Below are positions 63,175-64,000 of a stretch of 64,000 nucleotides of DNA, in pieces. Positions within the stretch are counted from its first letter, which is position 1, and each line of letters starts with the position of its first letter. The translations under genes were made by a program, and so were the position numbers. This DNA is from Roseovarius sp. 217 (GTDB taxonomy: Bacteria > Pseudomonadota > Alphaproteobacteria > Rhodobacterales > Rhodobacteraceae), in assembly GCF_000152845.1 (NCBI RefSeq), contig NZ_CH902584.1, positions 1,781,815 through 1,845,814 of the forward strand, in the 5' to 3' direction. The notes below the pieces were generated by a model. It saw only the letters and a list, made by a program, of their open reading frames with translations. It searched no databases and was not told where the DNA came from.

Positions 63175-64000
63175 ATGGGGTATGTGACGCAGATCCTCGA
63201 GGTTCTGGCGCTATTGTTCGTCTTTGCCTTGGGGGCGGTCGTGTTCATGGTTTCGGTGTTCTACATTCTGGACAAGACGCAGCCCGGCGATGCGATCCGG
63301 CGCAATTATCCGGTGATTGGCCGGTTCCGGGGGTTGTTCACCAAGCTGGGCGAGTTTTTCCGTCAGTATTTCTTTGCCATGGACCGCGAGGAAATGCCGT
63401 TCAACCGCGCGCAGCGCGATTGGGTCAGCCACGCGACCAAGGGTGCGGGCAATACGATTGCCTTTGGCTCGACCCGTAATCTGGGGGTGCCGGGCACACC
63501 GATTTTCGTGCCTGCAGTGTTTCCGCCGCTCGACGATCAGTTTGCCATGACGGCCCCGATGCAGATCGGGCCGACGGCGGCGATTCCCTATATGGCCAAG
63601 TCGATTTTCAACATCTCGGGCATGAGCTATGGCGCGATTTCGCGCCCGGCGGTCGAGGCGCTGAGTCGGGGGGCGGCCAAGGCGGGGGTTTGGCTGAATA
63701 CCGGCGAAGGGGGGCTGAGCCCGTTTCACCTGATTGGCAATTGCGATCTGGTCTATCAGATCGGCACCGCCAAATATGGCGTGCGCGATGCGCTGGGCAA
63801 TCTGAGTGATGCGCGGCTGCGCGAAGTATCTGACAACCCCAGCATCAAGATGTTCGAGTTGAAGCTGGCACAGGGCGCCAAGCCCGGTAAGGGCGGCATT
63901 CTGCCGGGTGAAAAGGTCAACGCCGAGATCGCGGCCATTCGCGGGATCGAGATCGGCAAGGACAGTATTTCGCCCAACCGCCATGCCGATATCAATGATT
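63175..64000 (+). CDS. FMN-binding glutamate synthase-family protein, 3' end outside the window
   Basis: The ATG at 63175, preceded by TTGGAGAT, opens a frame of 275 codons that continues past the right edge. The N-terminus has one hydrophobic helix (residues about 7-28, ending FYILDK), then the GltB-type FMN domain begins: ISGMSYGAISRPAVEALSRG, LNTGEGGLSPFH and PGKGGILPGEKVNAEIAAIRG are typical of the glutamate-synthase central/FMN domain. Unlike true GltB, the family lacks the amidotransferase domain and is membrane-anchored; function is not settled. The remaining part is outside the window. Confidence 0.88.
   Translation, partial: MGYVTQILEVLALLFVFALGAVVFMVSVFYILDKTQPGDAIRRNYPVIGRFRGLFTKLGEFFRQYFFAMDREEMPFNRAQRDWVSHATKGAGNTIAFGSTRNLGVPGTPIFVPAVFPPLDDQFAMTAPMQIGPTAAIPYMAKSIFNISGMSYGAISRPAVEALSRGAAKAGVWLNTGEGGLSPFHLIGNCDLVYQIGTAKYGVRDALGNLSDARLREVSDNPSIKMFELKLAQGAKPGKGGILPGEKVNAEIAAIRGIEIGKDSISPNRHADIND

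Overview
The window is a 64 kb, GC-rich, gene-dense stretch of an alphaproteobacterial chromosome. The gene content points to the Rhodobacterales/Roseobacter group: a bztABCD amino-acid ABC operon, TRAP transporters, a TrcR (DUF1013) cell-cycle regulator, an ATP12-type chaperone, a crcB-rluC-HAD-atp12 run, dnaX-ybaB-recR, a CIRCE-controlled groESL and PQQ/methanol-type accessory genes. The genus cannot be told from the sequence. I found about 70 protein genes and no tRNA, rRNA, CRISPR array, prophage or insertion sequence.

Layout. (1) 26-3517: quinoprotein (PQQ alcohol/methanol dehydrogenase) accessory genes: a 4-Cys cytochrome c, a MoxJ-like binding protein and a CXXCW rhodanese-like protein on the plus strand, converging on a SoxYZ-like carrier and a DUF2380/3280 protein. 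The dehydrogenase itself probably lies just left of the window. (2) 3581-6449: aromatic aminotransferase, sseA, a small membrane protein, smpB. (3) 6497-12987: a malonate module with a MatR-like GntR repressor, TRAP DctPQM, malonyl-CoA decarboxylase and malonyl-CoA synthetase, and a TTGTATACAA operator between the divergent parts. (4) 13242-21628: the second half of the PQQ system (periplasmic binding protein, beta-propeller, small secreted protein, ABC ATPase and permease), then a LuxR-type response regulator, a FIST sensor protein and a hybrid histidine kinase that probably control it. (5) 21697-24855: Mn pyrophosphatase and groESL. (6) 25026-35340: transport and metabolism genes: aquaporin, two-gene convergent overlap DMT/Nudix, TPP enzyme, lipase-like hydrolase coupled to a lone phnM, FadH-type reductase, DUF4399, LysR and FMN reductase. 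(7) 35391-41389: orphan Tat-exported peptide-type binding protein, aroC, EamA exporter, secreted RNase T2, TrcR, DUF1294.

(8) 41441-44322: recR-ybaB-dnaX, then a small cysteine phosphatase gene with two nine-G tracts. (9) 45274-47451: an ornithine cyclodeaminase-like/PhzF pair with a divergent ArsR regulator; a concentric 40-bp dyad sits between them. (10) 47657-50660: modE-modABC with a perfect ModE box. (11) 50708-53523: crcB-rluC-HAD-ATP12, four tightly packed genes. (12) 53727-58155: bztABCD with an intercistronic hairpin after bztA. (13) 58238-61396, minus strand: argB, ferredoxin-like, SixA-like and HDAC-like genes. (14) 61525-64000: SDR, fasciclin-domain protein, and the start of an FMN-binding glutamate synthase-family gene that runs off the right edge.

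The strongest theme is periplasmic C1/alcohol oxidation. Regions 1 and 4 together hold most of the known PQQ-associated accessory families, split by about 10 kb of housekeeping and malonate genes, with a dedicated signalling trio. The items most worth a second look are the FIST-kinase-regulator trio, the poly-G tracts in the phosphatase, the PhzF/OCD/ArsR islet with its dyad, a 23-bp intergenic repeat found twice, and the thiol proteins of the PQQ cluster.
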